This document shows, in pieces, positions 7,872 through 18,001 of a stretch of DNA of 64,000 nucleotides. Both the position numbers and the translations under genes were made by a program. Below the pieces are notes generated by a model that ran no database searches, was not told where the DNA came from, and saw only the letters and a list, made by a program, of their open reading frames with translations. The DNA lies in assembly GCA_047975265.1 (NCBI GenBank), contig JBKEDE010000016.1, forward strand, positions 1-64,000, in the 5' to 3' direction. This stretch comes from UJ101 sp047975265. GTDB taxonomy: Bacteria; Bacteroidota; Bacteroidia; Flavobacteriales; UJ101. The first letter of the stretch is position 1. Every line of letters begins with the position of its first letter.

Positions 7872-10304
7872 TTAGCTTCGTAACTCGGCTCCGAATTGTT
7901 TTTCAAAGGCTGTAATGAGTTTGCTCATGGTTTTGTCTATTTGTTTATCGTTTAATGTTTTGTTGTGGTCTTGAAGTTCAAAGCTCAGGGCATAGGATTT
8001 TTTGCCTTGGGGTAGGTTTTTTCCTTCGTACACGTCGAATAGGTTTACCTTTTTCAACAGATGGCGTTCGGTTTGAAAGGCGGTGTGGTATAGGTCGTTG
8101 AACCGAACGTTTTGGTCTATTAGAAGGGCTAAATCTTTACGGGAGCTTGGGTATTTAGGGATTTCGGTAAAGTGGGTTTGTTGTTTTGTTACGAACTCCA
8201 AAAGGGTGTTCCAATGAAGATGGGCATAAATCACAGGTTGGTTTATATCAAAATGTTTTGATAAGGTTTGTTTGATGATACCGACTTCTGCTATGGGTTT
8301 TTTGAATGTTTGAATCAGGATGCCTTCTGCAAATACATCATTGTTTACAGGGAAGTAGTTTAATGCGTTTAACTTTAACTTGGTCAGGATGTTTTCTACG
8401 ATTCCTTTTGCATAGTAGAAATCAGAGGGAGATGCCGGGTGAATCCAATTTTCGGGCAGTCGTTTTCCTGTAATGAACAAAGCAAGGCATTGAAATTCTC
8501 GGTATTCTGATTCAAGTTGGTGGTAGGTTTTTCCAAATTCGAACAGTTTCAAATCGGTATTTTTATGGTTGATATTGTGTGAAACGGCTTCTAAACCTCC
8601 CCATAACAATGATTGCCTTAGGGTGTTCAGGTCTTGGCTTAAAGGGTTTAAGATTGTAACGGTATGATGGTTATCAATGGTTTGGGATAGATCGTTGTAA
8701 AGTGCTTTTTCAAGCGAATTAGATAGCATTTCATTAAAACCGATGGAAGCTAAATGGTTGGCGGTTTTTTCCTGAATTTGGTTTGGATTGAATCTTTCGG
8801 AAGATACAATGGATGTATTTAGTTTGGTAGGTATTTTGATTTTATTGTATCCGTAAATACGTACTATTTCTTCTATTATATCGGCTTCACGTTGTACATC
8901 CACACGATAAGGCGGAACGTTTAGAATAAGACCTTCTTTGGATTCAGACAGTACTTTGATATCTAATGAGTTTAGAATGCTTAGAGTGGTTTGATGGGGA
9001 ATTTTTTCTCCTAATAATTTATCTATTGTTTTAAAGTTTAGGTGTATTTCAAAGTCTTGAATCGGGTCGGGGTACAAATCAATTATTTCAGAGGAAACGT
9101 GTCCTCCTGCTATTTCTTTGATTAAATTGGCTGCTTTCTTTAAAGCAATCAGGGTCATGTTTGGGTCGATACCTCTCTCAAAACGAAAAGAAGAGTCTGT
9201 ATTAATAGTATGTCTTTTGGCTGTTTTGCGAACCGAAACAGGGTTGAAATAGGCAGATTCTAAGAATATTTTTGTCGTTGTATGGCTAACGCCTGAGTGT
9301 AGTCCTCCAAAAGTTCCTGCAATACACATGGGAATCTCTTGGTTACAGATCATTAAATCTTCTTCATGTAAGGTTCTTTCTACTTCGTCTAAGGTTGTAA
9401 ATTTTGTTCCTTTTAATCCTTTTTTAACGATTATTTGGTTTCCTTTTACGTTCTCTAAATCAAAGGCATGCAAAGGTTGCCCTAAGTCGTGTAGGATGTA
9501 ATTGGTAGCATCTACAATATTATTGATGGGAGTTAAACCAATGGTCTTTAAGCGGTTTTGCAACCATTCAGGAGAATCCTTCACTTCTAAACCTTCAAGG
9601 GTAACGCCTGTGTAACGCGGACATAGTTTGTAATCTTCTACCGTTACTTGAACCGTATTGTTTTTGTTATCTACCTTCAGTGATTCTTTTTCGGGGTTTT
9701 GAATTTTTAAATCGGTTTGAAATTGTTGTAACAAAGTAGCTCTTAAATCACGAGCTACTCCAAAATGGCCCATGGCATCCGCACGATTAGGTGTTAATCC
9801 AATTTCAATGGTATAGTCTGTTTCTATGGAAAATACTTTGCTAATAGGTGTTCCCGGTTGTATATTTTCATCCAAAACCATGATTCCCTCATGATTTTTT
9901 CCTAAACCCAATTCATCTTCGGCACAAATCATTCCAAAAGATTCTTCTCCTCTGATCTTTCCTTTTTTGATTTTAAATTCTTCTCCTTTACTATCATATA
10001 AAAGGGTTCCTATGGTGGCTACCGGTACTTTTTGACCAACAGCTACGTTAGGAGCTCCACAAACGATTTGTACAGGCTCTCCATTGCCTAAATCAACGGT
10101 TGTGATGTTTAGCTTATCCGCATTTGGATGCTTCTTACAGCTTAAAACATGCCCTGTTACAACGCCTTTTAATCCTCCTTTGATGGATTCAAAAGGCTCA
10201 ATTCCTTCAACTTCAAGACCTGTTCCGGTTAGAATTTCAGCTACTTTTTCTACTTCTAAATCAATGGAGATAAATTGCTTAATCCAATTATATGATACTT
10301 TCAT
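7872..10304 (-). CDS. pheT: Phenylalanine-tRNA ligase beta subunit
   Basis: 810 residues, full length. Order of domains: N-terminal B1, OB-type tRNA-binding domain (~40-150, with GHVLSCKKHPNADKL), B3/B4 editing region (~210-380), B5 (~405-475), catalytic-like core, and the C-terminal ferredoxin-fold anticodon-binding domain (~715-808). With PheS it charges tRNA-Phe in the cytoplasm. PheS is not in the window, so the two subunits are encoded apart, which is common in Bacteroidota. Transcribed alone on the minus strand, 148 bases downstream of dnaN and separated from it by a terminator. Confidence 0.96.
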   Translation of the reverse strand: MKVSYNWIKQFISIDLEVEKVAEILTGTGLEVEGIEPFESIKGGLKGVVTGHVLSCKKHPNADKLNITTVDLGNGEPVQIVCGAPNVAVGQKVPVATIGTLLYDSKGEEFKIKKGKIRGEESFGMICAEDELGLGKNHEGIMVLDENIQPGTPISKVFSIETDYTIEIGLTPNRADAMGHFGVARDLRATLLQQFQTDLKIQNPEKESLKVDNKNNTVQVTVEDYKLCPRYTGVTLEGLEVKDSPEWLQNRLKTIGLTPINNIVDATNYILHDLGQPLHAFDLENVKGNQIIVKKGLKGTKFTTLDEVERTLHEEDLMICNQEIPMCIAGTFGGLHSGVSHTTTKIFLESAYFNPVSVRKTAKRHTINTDSSFRFERGIDPNMTLIALKKAANLIKEIAGGHVSSEIIDLYPDPIQDFEIHLNFKTIDKLLGEKIPHQTTLSILNSLDIKVLSESKEGLILNVPPYRVDVQREADIIEEIVRIYGYNKIKIPTKLNTSIVSSERFNPNQIQEKTANHLASIGFNEMLSNSLEKALYNDLSQTIDNHHTVTILNPLSQDLNTLRQSLLWGGLEAVSHNINHKNTDLKLFEFGKTYHQLESEYREFQCLALFITGKRLPENWIHPASPSDFYYAKGIVENILTKLKLNALNYFPVNNDVFAEGILIQTFKKPIAEVGIIKQTLSKHFDINQPVIYAHLHWNTLLEFVTKQQTHFTEIPKYPSSRKDLALLIDQNVRFNDLYHTAFQTERHLLKKVNLFDVYEGKNLPQGKKSYALSFELQDHNKTLNDKQIDKTMSKLITAFEKQFGAELRS

Positions 10305-10407
10305 TGCTTTGTATAAGAATTTAAAAATTAAGTGATCTAAGGTAAAATTAAATCAGATTGACAAATTTAAAGGTTTTATCGGAAGAAGGAAAACATTTAA
10401 AAGTAAA

Positions 10408-10440
10408 AACCCTGAAAACAGGTTCAGGGTTCAATTTATA
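10408..10440 (-). terminator. Terminator after dnaN
   Basis: A 9-bp stem AACCCTGAA (10408-10416) with TTCAGGGTT (10423-10431), six-base loop, followed on the minus strand by TTTTTACTTTT. It lies 20 bases past the dnaN stop and separates dnaN from pheT. Confidence 0.85.
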
Positions 10441-10451
10441 AGGTTGTTTCT

Positions 10452-11573
10452 CTATACATTTAACATAACGGGCATCACGAGCATCAGGATTTCTTCTCCA
10501 TCTTCAACGCCGTCAATGGGTTTAATAATTCCTGCTCGGCTGGGTTCTGACATTTCCAATGTAATGTCTTCTGAGTTTAAATTGGATAACATTTCACTTA
10601 AAAATTTTGAATTGAATCCAATCATTAAATCACCTCCGTCGTAATCACACGTTAAACGTTCGTCTGCTTTATTTGAAAAATCAATATCTTCAGCTGAAAG
10701 TTGTAGCTGGCTTCCTGTGAGTTTTAGCTTTATTTGATAAGTAGTCTTGTTTGAAAAGATGGAAACTCTTTTGATTGAACTTAAAAAAGCACTTCGGTTA
10801 ATGGTTAAAACATTAGGATTTTCTTTTGGAATAACGGCTTCATAATTAGGATATTTACCGTCAATCAAGCGACAAATTAGTGTCGTGTCTTCAAAAATAA
10901 ACTTGGCGTTTACTTCATTGTATTCGATGGTGATTTCTGTATCGTTGTTGCTTAAAATATTTTTAATCAGATTCAACGGTTTTTTAGGCATGATAAACTC
11001 AGCTGTTTCATCAGCTTTAATATCCTCCCGTGTATATTTCACTAATTTATGAGCATCGGTAGCGACAAAAATGCATCGGTCAGTTCCTAATTGAAAAAAT
11101 ACACCGGTCATTACCGGACGTAACTCATCGTTTCCTGTTGCGAATAAAGTTTTTGAGATAGCTTCAGCCAAAATATCTCCTTTTAAGTGTACTTTGCTTG
11201 GAGATTCCAACTCAGGTGTTGTAGGAAATTCGTCTCCGCGTTCTAATCCAAAGGAATAATTTCCTTGTTCAGAAACGATTTCAAATACGTTTTCGTCTTC
11301 TTTTGTACGAATGGTTAAAGGCTGATCCGGAAATGTTTTGATTGTATCGGTTAATAATTTAGCCGGAACACAAATTTTTCCGTTAAATTCCGAATTTACA
11401 TTGATTTTAGAACTTACCGTCGTTTCTAAATCAGAAGCCGTGATGGTTAATTCTGAGTCTTGTAAATCAAATAAAAAATTATCTAATATAGGTAATGTGT
11501 TGTTACTGTTAATAACACCGCTTAATAATTGTAATTGTTTTAATAATTCGGAACTTGAAACAATAAATTTCAT
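10452..11573 (-). CDS. dnaN: DNA polymerase III sliding clamp (beta subunit)
   Basis: 373 residues from the chosen start MKFIVSSSELL at 11573; an in-frame ATG six codons earlier (11591) would add MKIYLT, which homologues lack. Three clamp domains are recognisable; the C-terminus ends ILMLVMPVMLNV, the usual clamp ending (hydrophobic M-P-hydrophobic). The dimeric ring tethers polymerase III and many other proteins to DNA. A CAAAGATA box (minus-strand TATCTTTG, 11599-11606) upstream fits the -7 promoter element of Bacteroidota. dnaA and oriC are not in view. Confidence 0.96.
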   Translation of the reverse strand: MKFIVSSSELLKQLQLLSGVINSNNTLPILDNFLFDLQDSELTITASDLETTVSSKINVNSEFNGKICVPAKLLTDTIKTFPDQPLTIRTKEDENVFEIVSEQGNYSFGLERGDEFPTTPELESPSKVHLKGDILAEAISKTLFATGNDELRPVMTGVFFQLGTDRCIFVATDAHKLVKYTREDIKADETAEFIMPKKPLNLIKNILSNNDTEITIEYNEVNAKFIFEDTTLICRLIDGKYPNYEAVIPKENPNVLTINRSAFLSSIKRVSIFSNKTTYQIKLKLTGSQLQLSAEDIDFSNKADERLTCDYDGGDLMIGFNSKFLSEMLSNLNSEDITLEMSEPSRAGIIKPIDGVEDGEEILMLVMPVMLNV

Positions 11574-11676
11574 TGTGAGATAAATTTTCAATATTTGGCA
11601 AAGATACTTTTTTTACCATAATTGTATAAGTGTTTCTCTTTTTATTTATTAACAGTTTAAAATTTAATGATTAAAC

Positions 11677-13080
11677 TTAGAAGATTTTTCCCGGATTTAA
11701 AATGCAATTGGGGTCAAAAACAGCTTTAATCTGTTTCATATACTCTATTTCTTCTTGGCTTTTTGTAAAATGAAGATGCTTCTTTTTTATTAAACCTACA
11801 CCATGCTCTGCACTAATACTTCCGTTGAATTTTTTAATTAATTGATAAATTTTTATACTAATTAGGTTGCATGTATGCTCAAACTCTTCTAATGATAAAT
11901 TTTTGGTTTTTAAAATATTGAGATGTAAATTTCCATCTCCGAGATGACCAAACCAAACAATTTTCAAATCTGGATATTCACAACCTGTTAATTTTTCCAA
12001 ATCTTTTATAAATTTCGGAATATGGGAAATCCTGACAGAGACATCGTTTTTGTAAGGTAAAAAACGGTTGATTGCCGAAGGAATATTTTCCCGATGTTTC
12101 CAAATTTTCGTCCGTTCCTCTTCACTCTGAGCCACAATTCCATCTTGAATTAAATCCAATGCAAAAAGTTTTTTTGTGATATAATTTTCTGTTTCTTCTT
12201 TTGTAGAAATCAACGGATTTAATAGTTTTTCAAACTCTACAATAACATAAAATAATGTCCTGTTTTCCATTGCAAATTTAACTCCGCCTTCATCCAAGGC
12301 ATATTGAAGTGCTTGATCCGAAAAAAACTCAAAAGCAGATAATTCAACTTCTGATTTAAACCATTTTAAGAGTGTTAATGAGGTATGTAGCTGATTAAAA
12401 CCCAATAGGAAAGTATATTTTTTTTGTGGAGCTTGAGTTAACTGAATAGTAGCTTCTGTAATGATTCCTAATGTTCCTTCGCTTCCTATAAAAAGATTTT
12501 TCAAATCATAACCTGTATTGTTTTTAATCAAACCTTTATTTAAATTTAAAACTTCACCTTTTCCTGTAACTACTTTTAATCCTGTAATCCAGTTACGAAT
12601 CATTCCGTAACGAATTACGTGGACTCCTCCTGCATTAGTGGCTATATTTCCTCCTATTTGGCTTGAGCCTACGGCTGCAAAATCAATAGGAAAAATCAAT
12701 CCTTTTTCTTTTGCTTTTTCTTGTAAAACCTGTGTAATCATTCCTGCTTCGATTTCAATGGTTTGTTCTTCTTCATTAAATTGAATTTCCCGATTCATTT
12801 TTTCCAGTGAAAGAACTACCTCGTTATTTGTAGCAGTCGCTCCTCCGGAGAGTCCGGTTCGTCCGCCGGAAGGTACTATGGCTGTTTTTTCCTGATTAGC
12901 CCATCGTATAATATCAGCAACCTCGTTAGTATTTTTTGGAAAAATGATTAAGGAGGCATCGACTTTAAAAAAAGAAGCAGCATCTTTGCCGTATTGTTCC
13001 AATTGATCTTTATCAAAATCATGTTGGATATGAGGTAGCTTTTCTTGAAAAGATTGAATAATAGAAGCTTTTGTTTTCAA
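11677..13080 (-). CDS. FAD-linked oxidase, GlcD / D-2-hydroxyacid dehydrogenase type
   Basis: 467 residues. The N-terminal half is a PCMH-type FAD-binding domain (VPSGGRTGLSGGATATN and GSSQIGGNIATNAGG motifs); the C-terminal half carries WFGHLGDGNLHLN and SAEHGVGLIK typical of the GlcD / D-lactate / D-2-hydroxyglutarate dehydrogenase family. It should oxidise a D-2-hydroxy acid with FAD, passing electrons to quinone or a carrier. No Fe-S partner subunit is adjacent. The exact substrate is not readable; D-2-hydroxyglutarate or D-lactate are the best guesses. Confidence 0.87.
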   Translation of the reverse strand: MKTKASIIQSFQEKLPHIQHDFDKDQLEQYGKDAASFFKVDASLIIFPKNTNEVADIIRWANQEKTAIVPSGGRTGLSGGATATNNEVVLSLEKMNREIQFNEEEQTIEIEAGMITQVLQEKAKEKGLIFPIDFAAVGSSQIGGNIATNAGGVHVIRYGMIRNWITGLKVVTGKGEVLNLNKGLIKNNTGYDLKNLFIGSEGTLGIITEATIQLTQAPQKKYTFLLGFNQLHTSLTLLKWFKSEVELSAFEFFSDQALQYALDEGGVKFAMENRTLFYVIVEFEKLLNPLISTKEETENYITKKLFALDLIQDGIVAQSEEERTKIWKHRENIPSAINRFLPYKNDVSVRISHIPKFIKDLEKLTGCEYPDLKIVWFGHLGDGNLHLNILKTKNLSLEEFEHTCNLISIKIYQLIKKFNGSISAEHGVGLIKKKHLHFTKSQEEIEYMKQIKAVFDPNCILNPGKIF

Positions 13081-13112
13081 ATTATATTATTTTTTGGTAC
13101 AAAATAATCTTT

Positions 13113-14975
13113 TTATTTTTCAAGATTAGAAAAAATTTTATTAATTTTTTTAAATAATTCTTCTTTTCTGATGGGTTTTGAGATAAAATCGGTGGCACCC
13201 ACTTTTAGACTTTCTTCTAAATCACTGTCAAAACTGTTGGCAGTCTGAACAATTATAGGAATATCGGTATTAAATTTTCTGATTTTTTTGATGGTTTCCC
13301 ATCCGTTTAGTTTTGGCATTCGAATATCCATTAAAATTAAATCAATAGTAGAATCTGTTTTCATTGTTTTAACAGCTTCAATTCCGTCTGTTACCCGAAT
13401 AATTTCATGATTTTGATTCTTTAAAAACAGTTCTAAAAGTAAAAAATTTACATCACTGTCTTCTGCTATTAAAATTTTCTTGGATTTTACATCCACAATT
13501 TCTTTTTGTTCTTGTGATTTTTGAAAATCTTGAACTTCAATTAAGGGAATTGTAAAATAAAAAGTACTTCCCCTGTTTAATTCAGATTCTACCCATATTT
13601 TTCCATCTAAAGCATTTATAATGGCTTGGGAAATTTCCAATCCAAGTCCTGTCCCTTTTGCATTTTCATCTATAGTTTGATCAGACTGCAAAAAACGTTT
13701 AAAAATGGTTTCTCTTTGTTTTTCAGGGATTCCCAAGCCTGTATCTTTGATGTAAAAAAGAATTTCTTGTTTTGCTTTTTCAATTTTATAACCTATCTCG
13801 ATGGATCCTTTATGCGTAAACTTTAAAGCATTGTTAATCAAGTTGGTTAAAACTTGTTTGAGTTTAGTTTCGTCTGAAAAAATAGCAATGTCAGCTTTTT
13901 GATCTTTTGTTAAAATTAATTCGACATCATCTTTTCCTAGATTTTTTTTGTAAGCTGAAAATAATTCAAATGCTTCATCCATCATTTTATGAATGAAAAA
14001 ATTAGATTTTTTAATGGTTAATTGATTGGCTTCAATTTTAGAAATTTCTAAAATATCATTAATTAAATTCAATAAATGTTCTCCTGAGTTTTTTACAATT
14101 TTTATATATTTTTGATACAATTCATCTTCTTTATAAAACTGTGTTAGTTGATTGGCAAAACCTATGACTGCATTTAGAGGTGTTCTTATTTCATGGCTCA
14201 TGTTTGCTAAAAACACGGATTTAAATTCAGCACTTTCTTCCGCCTTTTTTTTAGCTCTTTTTAAGTCGTTTTCATATTGGTTTTGTTTTCTGATTTTATT
14301 TTGTATTAAGACGCCGAAAAACATTAAAATTCCAATTAAGCTGATAATTAAGACAATCAAAACATAGGTTAAGGTTTCAACTTCTTTTTTTATCTTTTTA
14401 ATTTCAGATACGGTTCGTTTATCAACGCTTTCGTTAAACTGATGTATCGGAAGCATGATTGATTCTTTGGCTACATGAAAGTCATTGTTAAAAAGAATTT
14501 CTCTTGCCCATTCAGGCTCAGGGGCTTTTTTTATGATAAAATTACCTAAGCTGTCTCTAAAAATGCCTTTTATGGCATAAAATGCAGCAGTTTCTACCTT
14601 AACTAATTCGTTGGAATTACTTTCTGATAAATTAAATAATTGTATTTCTTCCTCTGAAAAACCGATTTTCATCATACTGTCTCTTAATGAAATAGTTTTT
14701 CCGTCTGCACGAGGAATTTTTCCGTTCCGTCTTGCCAATACTTCCCAAAATTTCTTTTCCCAAATGGAATCACCTGTTAATACATAAGTTCGGCAAAATC
14801 GGGTTAGATTATCGGAACTGCTTCGTAACTCTTCGGATAATTTGAATGATTTATATTGTTTTATTTCACTTTTATTAAGTTGTGCTTGTTTTTTATTTAG
14901 TAGTGTAATGATTACCAGTAAGAAAAGTGTAATAGCTAAACTTAATGTAAAGAGAAACCTATATGCTCTAACCAT
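13113..14975 (-). CDS. Hybrid sensor histidine kinase / response regulator
   Basis: 620 residues. TM1 at ~7-26, extracytoplasmic sensor ~27-198 of unknown type, TM2 at ~200-225, coiled linker, HisKA with phospho-acceptor His261 in MSHEIRTPLNAV, HATPase with N box (NLINNALKF) and G boxes (DTGLGIP, GTGLGLEIS), then a fused receiver (~497-617) whose phospho-accepting Asp is in DLILMDIRMPKLNGWE. There is no output domain and no adjacent regulator or Hpt protein, so the partner is elsewhere. It is 32 bases downstream of nothing obvious on its own strand and precedes the FAD oxidase by 32 bases; they might be co-transcribed. Signal unknown. Confidence 0.92.
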   Translation of the reverse strand: MVRAYRFLFTLSLAITLFLLVIITLLNKKQAQLNKSEIKQYKSFKLSEELRSSSDNLTRFCRTYVLTGDSIWEKKFWEVLARRNGKIPRADGKTISLRDSMMKIGFSEEEIQLFNLSESNSNELVKVETAAFYAIKGIFRDSLGNFIIKKAPEPEWAREILFNNDFHVAKESIMLPIHQFNESVDKRTVSEIKKIKKEVETLTYVLIVLIISLIGILMFFGVLIQNKIRKQNQYENDLKRAKKKAEESAEFKSVFLANMSHEIRTPLNAVIGFANQLTQFYKEDELYQKYIKIVKNSGEHLLNLINDILEISKIEANQLTIKKSNFFIHKMMDEAFELFSAYKKNLGKDDVELILTKDQKADIAIFSDETKLKQVLTNLINNALKFTHKGSIEIGYKIEKAKQEILFYIKDTGLGIPEKQRETIFKRFLQSDQTIDENAKGTGLGLEISQAIINALDGKIWVESELNRGSTFYFTIPLIEVQDFQKSQEQKEIVDVKSKKILIAEDSDVNFLLLELFLKNQNHEIIRVTDGIEAVKTMKTDSTIDLILMDIRMPKLNGWETIKKIRKFNTDIPIIVQTANSFDSDLEESLKVGATDFISKPIRKEELFKKINKIFSNLEK

Positions 14976-15081
14976 AATAATTTATAATTCTAAAGATTTA
15001 ATTATCTAAATACTTTTAAATATGTTTTTTGTTTATTGGCATAAAGTTAAAGATAAAATTTATCTTTTCATGGATGAAAAA

Positions 15082-17418
15082 CTATTTACAATATTTAACA
15101 TATCGTGTTTTTGTAATAATGAGGCATACGATCCATAAAACGATTAAGGGAAGTGTTAAATTAAACCATTTCCAAAAAGATTTGGTATTTTGTAATTTTT
15201 CAGGATCTAAAAATTGAATATCAAAAGTTTTGTTTTTGAGTAGAAAAATAGCATCGTTATCTAAAAGATATTCAATAGAATTGAGCAAAAAATCTTCATT
15301 CCCATAAATAAAATGGCTTCTGTTTCCTCCTATTATTTGATTGTCGGAGCTTTTTGCTATATCTCCGTCTGCTACAACAATCATTTTATTTTCCGGTGAT
15401 TGATTTTCATATTTAAAATCAAAAGAATGCACCCGATTTTTAAAAGCCGAAGTAAATGTTCCTTCCAATAAAACCGCCATAATTTGATTTTTTTTATCAA
15501 ATTCTGATAAATTAGGTTCTAAATCAACGGAGGCCAAATTAACTTCAGAAAGAGTTCCCTGAACAGCGGTGGTTTCTGAAGTAGCCAACAAGATTTCCTT
15601 TTTTATTCCGGAAATGTTTAAGGTATCCATTGTACTTACAAATTCAAATCGCACAGGAGCAATGTTTTCAACAATGGGATTTTTCGATGGAGAATAATTA
15701 CTCAGCGGGTAATAATACCATTTAAAATCCGTAAAAACAGGATTTCCGTTGTATTCATCCGTAATTAAACTTAATGAAGCACTCTGAGAAAAATCTCTGA
15801 TTAAAGTAGGATTAACACGAACACCGTATCTAAAAAGTAGTTGGGTTAATCCTAAATCTTTGGCAAGAACGGTTGATTTTCCCGTTTGGTATAAGCTATC
15901 GATTTCTGTATTAACGCCGTCGATTAACCACAACGTTTTTCCTCCGTTCATGATGAATTGATCTACGGCTTCTCGGTCTGTATCGGAGAACGTATTTTGT
16001 GGATCTACAATCAATACGATGTCAAAATCATTTAATTTTTGGGCTTCTTCAGAGGTTAAATGTTCTTTTGAAAGAGGAACAAACGGTTTTACATCATATC
16101 GGTTATCTAAAATTTTATAAAAAGTTTGATGGGTTTTCGGGTCAAATTCGCCATGATGTACGAAAATTCCTATCTTTTTTTTAGAATTTTTTGTGATTTC
16201 TGACAATGCTTTTGTAAAAATAAATTCTAAATCTTCCATGTTATTTTCAACAGGTAAATTTATGTTTTTTATAAGTGGAAAGACCCATTGTTTTCCTTGA
16301 TAAACGGCTTTAGCATACGGATATATGTAAAATTCTTGTGTTCCTTTGTCGGTTTTTACTCTTTTTACGATAGCGTTTATTTTTTGGTCATTTAATTTTT
16401 TAGTAGTATTCTCATCACGAAACGGATCAACAAATTCAAATTCAATATGAGAATTAATTTGTTGTAATTCTTGTAATGTTCGTTTGATTTCGTTATGAAA
16501 CATTCTTAAATCTGCCGGAAAATCACCTTCTAAATAGATTTCAAACTTGACGGGATTTTCTATTTTTTTAGTCACTTTTTCTGTAATGCCGGAAAGCGTA
16601 TATCGTTGGTCTTGCGTAATATCCAATCTCCAAAAATTAAAAAATAAAAGCGTTAAAATGATAGGAGGAAAGAGTAATAGTATATATTTTTTTTTAGAAG
16701 ATTTTATAGAGAAGTAGGTGCTTGTCAAGAAGAAAAAGATAATTAACATAAAGTAGAAAACACTTTTAAAACTGATAATTCCTTTTATAAAAGTGGTGTA
16801 ATGGCTGTAAAAGCCTAGTTGATCTATGATGTAATCATTTGAACCGAAGAGATTATATGAAGCTAAGTTCGTAAAACCGAAATAAATGAAAAAACAGCTA
16901 AAGACACCACATAAGTATGCTGTGATACTGTTTTTCATTATGGAGGAAATAAAGATGCCTATTGCAGCAAAGCTTGATGCTAAAAAGATTAATCCGATAT
17001 AACCTGAAAAAATAATTCCCCAATCCAACGGTTGGTCTAAATAGGTTAGTTGTTGAATACTATAAGGAAAAAATAATGTTAATAATAGGGCTGATAGAGC
17101 TACGGTTAAAACAGCTCCGTATTTTGTTATTGTAATACTTTTTTTGGATAATGGTTGGGTAAAGAGCAATTCTATGGTTCCTGTTTGCCTTTCTTCTGCA
17201 AAAGAACGCATGGTTAAAGCAGGAATCATAAAGATTAAAGCCCATGGAGCTATGGTAAAGAAAGAGTCTAAGGAAGCAATTTCTCCGTTGAGGATGTTAA
17301 AATCATTTTCAAAAAAGAATAAATATAGGGTACAAAAAATGATGAATATACTTACAACAATATATCCTGATGTGTTTCCGAAAAACGGTGTTAATTCTTT
17401 TTTATATAATGAAAACAT
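15082..17418 (-). CDS. GldF-GldG fusion: gliding-motility ABC permease fused to its GldG partner
   Basis: 778 residues. About 1-240 is an ABC-2 permease like GldF (six hydrophobic spans; RSFAEERQTGTIELLFTQPL is the typical cytoplasmic loop). From ~250 a TM leads into a GldG-like region (RYTLSGITEKVTKKI, LEGDFPADLRMF, WLIDGVNTEIDSL) with a C-terminal TM anchor just before the end. In Flavobacterium johnsoniae GldF and GldG are separate (about 240 and 560 residues) and with GldA form an ABC complex needed for gliding; here one continuous frame covers both with no stop or frameshift. It is the last gene of the SAM hydrolase-HemJ-GldFG set. Whether this organism glides cannot be told from the window. 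Confidence 0.88.
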   Translation of the reverse strand: MFSLYKKELTPFFGNTSGYIVVSIFIIFCTLYLFFFENDFNILNGEIASLDSFFTIAPWALIFMIPALTMRSFAEERQTGTIELLFTQPLSKKSITITKYGAVLTVALSALLLTLFFPYSIQQLTYLDQPLDWGIIFSGYIGLIFLASSFAAIGIFISSIMKNSITAYLCGVFSCFFIYFGFTNLASYNLFGSNDYIIDQLGFYSHYTTFIKGIISFKSVFYFMLIIFFFLTSTYFSIKSSKKKYILLLFPPIILTLLFFNFWRLDITQDQRYTLSGITEKVTKKIENPVKFEIYLEGDFPADLRMFHNEIKRTLQELQQINSHIEFEFVDPFRDENTTKKLNDQKINAIVKRVKTDKGTQEFYIYPYAKAVYQGKQWVFPLIKNINLPVENNMEDLEFIFTKALSEITKNSKKKIGIFVHHGEFDPKTHQTFYKILDNRYDVKPFVPLSKEHLTSEEAQKLNDFDIVLIVDPQNTFSDTDREAVDQFIMNGGKTLWLIDGVNTEIDSLYQTGKSTVLAKDLGLTQLLFRYGVRVNPTLIRDFSQSASLSLITDEYNGNPVFTDFKWYYYPLSNYSPSKNPIVENIAPVRFEFVSTMDTLNISGIKKEILLATSETTAVQGTLSEVNLASVDLEPNLSEFDKKNQIMAVLLEGTFTSAFKNRVHSFDFKYENQSPENKMIVVADGDIAKSSDNQIIGGNRSHFIYGNEDFLLNSIEYLLDNDAIFLLKNKTFDIQFLDPEKLQNTKSFWKWFNLTLPLIVLWIVCLIITKTRYVKYCK

Positions 17419-17439
17419 TTTTATATCAAATTGAGTAAT

Positions 17440-18000
17440 CTAACCCCTTACTTTCTTAACTAAACGTACAATGAGCATAATTAGTACAGCAAAAAATAAC
17501 AAACCACCCAAAGCCCAATACCAATTGTTAATAAATTGATGTTTTAAAACAACAGCAAAAACAACGGCAAATAAAATAACGGTAGCAACTTCATTCCATA
17601 ATCTTAGTTGTAAAGAAGTATAATTGAAAATATTGTTTTTTAATTGTCTGATAATCTTCCAACAAAGAAATTGATAGACGAATAGTGTTATTAAAAAAGT
17701 TAATTTAATGTGCATCCATGCAGCACCTTTAAATATAGTTTCCCAATTGGTTATGAGTAAAAGTAATCCGGTTAATACCATTAAAACAAATGCAGGAACT
17801 GTAATGATATTCCACAACAAGCCTTCCATTTTGATAAATTGTTGCTGTAAAATTGTTTTTTTGGGTTCATCTTCTGTTTGAGTATCTGTATGATAAATAA
17901 ATAAGCGAACCATATAGAAAATTCCTGCAAAATAACTAACCATAAAAATAATGTGTATGGCTTTGATGATATTGTAAAATTCTCCTCCGTATGAAATCAT
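17440..18000 (-). CDS. HemJ/CopD-like four-TM membrane protein
   Basis: 186 residues with about four to five hydrophobic segments, an N-terminal KAIHIIFMVSYFAGIFYMVR motif with the conserved TM1 histidine, and a TM3 HIKLTFLI lysine as in the HemJ (UPF0093) family of haem-containing protoporphyrinogen IX oxidases. The same fold is grouped with CopD-like proteins. The most likely role is the penultimate oxidation step of haem synthesis in the inner membrane. It starts two bases downstream of the SAM-hydrolase stop and 22 bases before the GldF-GldG start, so it is in the same operon. Confidence 0.75.
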   Translation of the reverse strand: MISYGGEFYNIIKAIHIIFMVSYFAGIFYMVRLFIYHTDTQTEDEPKKTILQQQFIKMEGLLWNIITVPAFVLMVLTGLLLLITNWETIFKGAAWMHIKLTFLITLFVYQFLCWKIIRQLKNNIFNYTSLQLRLWNEVATVILFAVVFAVVLKHQFINNWYWALGGLLFFAVLIMLIVRLVKKVRG

Positions 18001-18001
18001 G

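Noticed and set aside
7667..7906. Open frame of 79 codons on the minus strand after pheT
   Set aside because: It starts inside the 3' end of pheT in another frame, has no recognisable family and an odd composition; likely chance.
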